From: Gemmatimonadota bacterium
GTDB taxonomy: Bacteria; Gemmatimonadota; Gemmatimonadetes; Palauibacterales; KS3-K002
Assembly: GCA_020344215.1 (NCBI GenBank)
Contig: CP070815.1
Coordinates: 3,110,994-3,145,266 of the forward strand
Direction: 5' to 3'
Length of the DNA: 34,273 bases
Position 1 is the stretch's first letter. Each line of letters starts with the position of its first letter. Below are positions 31,600 to 34,273 of this stretch, one piece after another. Both the position numbers and the translations under genes were made by a program. The notes under the pieces were generated by a model. It was not told the origin of the DNA, ran no database searches, and worked only from the letters and a program-made list of their open reading frames with translations.

Positions 31600-33648
31600 C
31601 TACTCGTACCCCTCCAGCAGCGCCTGGAAGCGTGGGTGGTCGCGCAGCGGATCGAAGCGGTGATCGATCCGCAGTTGCGCTACCGAGATGAAGGAGGGGA
31701 TGGACAGCAGCAACTCCAGCTCATCGATGGCGGCCTCTACTTCTCCCACCATCGCGTAAATCGTCGCCAGATACTCCAGTCTCATAGGGCCGATATCGAA
31801 AGGCAGACGCTCGATCGGGTCCAGCTCCACGCCGAGTCGCCCCTCCCGTATCGCGTCCTCCACCCGCCCCAACCCCGCGTAGGCTATCCCCAGCGAACTG
31901 CGGACCCGGCCGTCGTCGGGCCGCTCCTGCGCCGCTCGCTCGAGGATGGCACGCGCCGCCTCGAAGCGGGCCCGGGCGTTCTCCGCATCGCCGAGCGCGC
32001 TCAGGAGTTGCCCTTCCAACAGAGCCCGCGGCGCGAACTCGAGCGGCCCGGCCAGAAGCTCGAACGAGGGCGTGGCAGAGAGCAGCTCGAGCGCGTCCTC
32101 GAATCTCCGCTCCAGCCGCATCAGCTCCCACCAGTACCACGGCCACCAGGAGTCTCTTCGCTCCGGCATACGCTCCAGCGTGGCGCGGGCCGCCCCCAGG
32201 TCGCCGCGCCAGAGGATCTCGTTGTTGGCCTTGAACCAGTAGAAGGCGTTCCGCTGCGGTGCCAGCTCCAGGGCCCGATCGTAGAGCGGCTCCGCTTCCC
32301 GGTAGCGCCGCAGCCAGGTGTACGCCCAGGCCAGAGCCCAGACGAAGTCCGCGTTGCGCGGATCGAGCTCCACCGCTCGCCGGTAGGCCGCCAGCCCCTC
32401 CTCCACTCGGCCTACCTGAACCTGTAGATCACCGATCGCCAACAGCACGTCGCTGTCGTTAGGGGAGATGGCCGCTGCCGTGAGCAGCTCCTGCAGAGCG
32501 CGCTCTACGTCCCGTTCAACCCACATATAGTAGTAGCCCCGCGCGACCCGACCGAAGGCCAGGTCGGGCTCGATCGTCAGGGCCCGGTCCGCTGCCCGTC
32601 GAGCCGCAGCCACGCGCTCCTGCCCACGGTCGAAGCCCAGGCCGTAGAGGGCCAGATGCCCGTAAGCCAAAGCGGCGTGGGCGTGTGCGAAATCGGGATC
32701 GAGTGCGACGGCTCGCTCGAACATCTGGAGACCGAGCCGAATGCTCGCCTCGCTGCTCCAGTCCTCGGCGTAAGTCCAACCCTGCAAATAGGCGTTGTAC
32801 GCGTCCAGGTTATCCGTCGGCCTGGCCTCGATTCGTTGCACCTCCTCGGGTGTCAGCGCGGCGTGCAGTGCCGTTGCGATCTGGTGCGCGATATCGCTCT
32901 GAATGGCGAAGACGTCCCGGAGCTCGCGCTCGTAGGTCTCGGCCCACAGATGCTCGTCAGCCCGGGCGTCGATCAGCTGAGCGGTGATTCTCACCCGGTC
33001 ACCGGCGCGCCGCACCGCCCCCTCGAGGATGTTGGCTACGCCGAGCTCCTGGGCGATGTCACGAAGGTTGCGCAGCTCGCCCCTGTATTCCATCACCGAG
33101 GTGCGGGAGATCACCTTGAGCGCGCCGATCTTGCCGAGCTGGCTGATGATCTCGTCGTGAATGCCATCGGCGAAGTAAGCATCGTCCGGGTCGGGACTGA
33201 GATTCTCGAAGGGCAAGACGGCGATCGACGCTCGACGATCCTCTGAATCGGCCGTGCGCTCGTGAAACAGTAGCCAGCCCGCCGCGATTACCCCCCACAA
33301 CGCCAGCGCAACCACGAACGTCGCCACCGCGTTGCGCCACGTGATCAGACGACGACGGGTTGCAGCCTCCCGGCCCGCCTCCGCTACCGCGACTCGCTTA
33401 TCATCGCCTGGTGCTTCGGCAGGCGACGCTGGAGCCCTCTCGTGCACGAAAGCCGTCGCGACCACGAAGGGGAGACCGATAACAAAGAGCACCACGGCCA
33501 GACCCGGAAACCACTGCGGCAGACCGAGACCCTCGGTCAGCGCCTGCACCGCCTGATAGGCGAAGAGTGCACCGCCGACGTAGATCAGCAGCACCTGCCA
33601 CAGCGACCGGCGGTGGATCTCGTGGATGAACCGATTGAGACGGGACAT
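31600..33648 (-). CDS. Membrane-anchored FlgO/TolB-like and TPR repeat protein
   Basis: 682 residues from ATG 33648. The frame extends to a TTG four codons earlier. Two or three TM helices lie in the first 130 residues (LLIYVGGALFAYQAVQAL, WFPGLAVVLFVIGLPFVVATAF, ATFVVALALWGVIAAGWLLF). A FlgO-type domain starts at SIAVLPFENLSPDPDDAYFADG near residue 140 and carries the usual LGVANILEGAVRRAGDRVRI and AQLIDARADEHLWAETYER motifs. At least eight TPR-like helical pairs then run to the C-terminus. Relatives often carry a kinase or cyclase at the N-terminus, which this one lacks. A role in signalling or complex assembly is inferred. An acidic/aromatic region around WWPWYWWELM is unusual. Confidence 0.85.
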   Translation of the reverse strand: MSRLNRFIHEIHRRSLWQVLLIYVGGALFAYQAVQALTEGLGLPQWFPGLAVVLFVIGLPFVVATAFVHERAPASPAEAPGDDKRVAVAEAGREAATRRRLITWRNAVATFVVALALWGVIAAGWLLFHERTADSEDRRASIAVLPFENLSPDPDDAYFADGIHDEIISQLGKIGALKVISRTSVMEYRGELRNLRDIAQELGVANILEGAVRRAGDRVRITAQLIDARADEHLWAETYERELRDVFAIQSDIAHQIATALHAALTPEEVQRIEARPTDNLDAYNAYLQGWTYAEDWSSEASIRLGLQMFERAVALDPDFAHAHAALAYGHLALYGLGFDRGQERVAAARRAADRALTIEPDLAFGRVARGYYYMWVERDVERALQELLTAAAISPNDSDVLLAIGDLQVQVGRVEEGLAAYRRAVELDPRNADFVWALAWAYTWLRRYREAEPLYDRALELAPQRNAFYWFKANNEILWRGDLGAARATLERMPERRDSWWPWYWWELMRLERRFEDALELLSATPSFELLAGPLEFAPRALLEGQLLSALGDAENARARFEAARAILERAAQERPDDGRVRSSLGIAYAGLGRVEDAIREGRLGVELDPIERLPFDIGPMRLEYLATIYAMVGEVEAAIDELELLLSIPSFISVAQLRIDHRFDPLRDHPRFQALLEGYE

Positions 33649-33861
33649 TAGGCCGCCCAACAGGCTGAGATTCGACGGGCCTACTCGCTCGTGAGCTGAG
33701 CATCCAGTTTGTCCGTAAGGTGCGATGCAGGAAACGGTGGGTCAACGAGCGGCAGGCAAAGAAGAGGACGCCCCCGCCGAAGCGGCGGTGCATCCTGTTT
33801 CAGAGCGGGAGACGAGACTCGCTGAGCGCAGCGTACCCGTGCTCCCACCTGCGACTGGCGA

Positions 33862-34273
33862 CTACTCCTGCTTCAACGCGACCACGGGGTCGACCGCCGC
33901 GGCGCGCCGGGCCGGCACGTAGCTGGCCAACAGCGCGATCGCGACCAGCAGCAGGGCCCCGAGCCCATAAGTGATCGGGTCGGTAACGCCGACGCCAAAG
34001 ATCAGGCCGGACATCAGGCGCGTGAGCGCGAGAGCCGCCACGGCGCCGCCCGCGAGACCGGCCAAGGAAAGCGATAGTCCCTCGCGAACGATATGTGCGA
34101 CCAGCCTCTCCGGTCTGGCCCCAAGAGCGATGCGGATACCTATCTCGTTTGTCCTCTGGGCAACGGAGAAGGCGAGCACGCCGTAGAGGCCGATCGCCGC
34201 CATCACGATCGCGGCCGCAGCGAACAGGCCGAACAGGAACATCCCGAAGCGCCGCCGACTGATAGACGCGGAC
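33862..34273 (-). CDS. C-terminal part of an ADOP-type ABC permease (partial, runs off the right edge)
   Basis: About 137 codons are visible, in frame from the window edge (codons from 34272) to TAG 33862. The C-terminal FtsX block is complete, with AAIGLYGVLAFSVAQRTNEIGIRIALGA, three TM helices and the terminal YVPARRAAAVDPVVALKQE. It is a paralogue of the permease at 11665-14112. The N-terminal part is beyond the window. The 213 bases between this gene and the TPR gene start hold no gene I can support. Confidence 0.85.
   Translation of the reverse strand, partial: SASISRRRFGMFLFGLFAAAAIVMAAIGLYGVLAFSVAQRTNEIGIRIALGARPERLVAHIVREGLSLSLAGLAGGAVAALALTRLMSGLIFGVGVTDPITYGLGALLLVAIALLASYVPARRAAAVDPVVALKQE

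Noticed and set aside
33661..33861. Short plus-strand frames between the TPR and ADOP genes
   Set aside because: No motif, no ribosome site and skewed composition. Treated as intergenic.
1..34273. Whole-genome reassignment of TAG to an amino acid
   Set aside because: About a dozen genes end plausibly at TAG, including the metallopeptidase at 505 and the ADOP end at 33862, with no nearby second stop in the checked case.

Overview
This is a GC-rich bacterial chromosome segment with low-GC patches. The gene content suggests Gemmatimonadota or a related soil or marine lineage. The clues are ABC permeases without an adjacent ATPase (ADOP type), a six-bladed propeller lipoprotein with the opening DSAGIPIVEN, a FlgO-like/TPR membrane protein, a fused MFS/spermidine-synthase-like protein, and many secreted or lipid-anchored proteins. 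The taxon is an inference from gene families. Among the genes I can read, stop codons are mostly TGA and TAG, and TAA is rare.

Layout. 1-510: tRNA-Arg(CCU) and a small zincin. 560-3620: an accessory patch with two back-to-back nucleotidyltransferase (NTase) modules, an AbiEi/AbiEii pair on the minus strand and an NTase/winged-helix pair on the plus strand. Three palindromes at exact 22-bp spacing lie between them. 3640-6210: a Ycf48-like/BNR protein and two membrane proteins, separated by short tandem repeats. 6311-9981: a two-gene minus operon, the MFS/spermidine-synthase-like fusion then a beta-barrel protein. 10185-14112: an M1-like peptidase divergent from an ADOP permease. 14332-17634: a large beta-helix/fibronectin lipoprotein. 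17765-20233: a tight operon of DUF2461, sulfatase and cupin genes. 20336-22521: small secreted or membrane proteins. 22632-28464: a DUF819 transporter and a NatAB-like ABC operon with two permeases, one carrying a CPBP protease domain. 28607-29272: an MscS-related TM-helix protein. 29439-29883: a third NTase module, again decayed. 30024-34273: a propeller lipoprotein, a TPR protein and the end of a second ADOP permease.

The most striking pattern is that all three NTase-type toxin-like genes are damaged, while the small or DNA-binding partner beside each has an open frame. One NTase (AbiEii) is interrupted only by an in-frame TAG. The other two have lost the segment that should contain the catalytic residues. 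The sulfatase is also open throughout except for two in-frame TAG codons. All three premature stops in otherwise clean frames are therefore TAG. Simple decay is the plainer explanation, because TAG ends about a dozen other genes here, but amber readthrough in this lineage can be tested.
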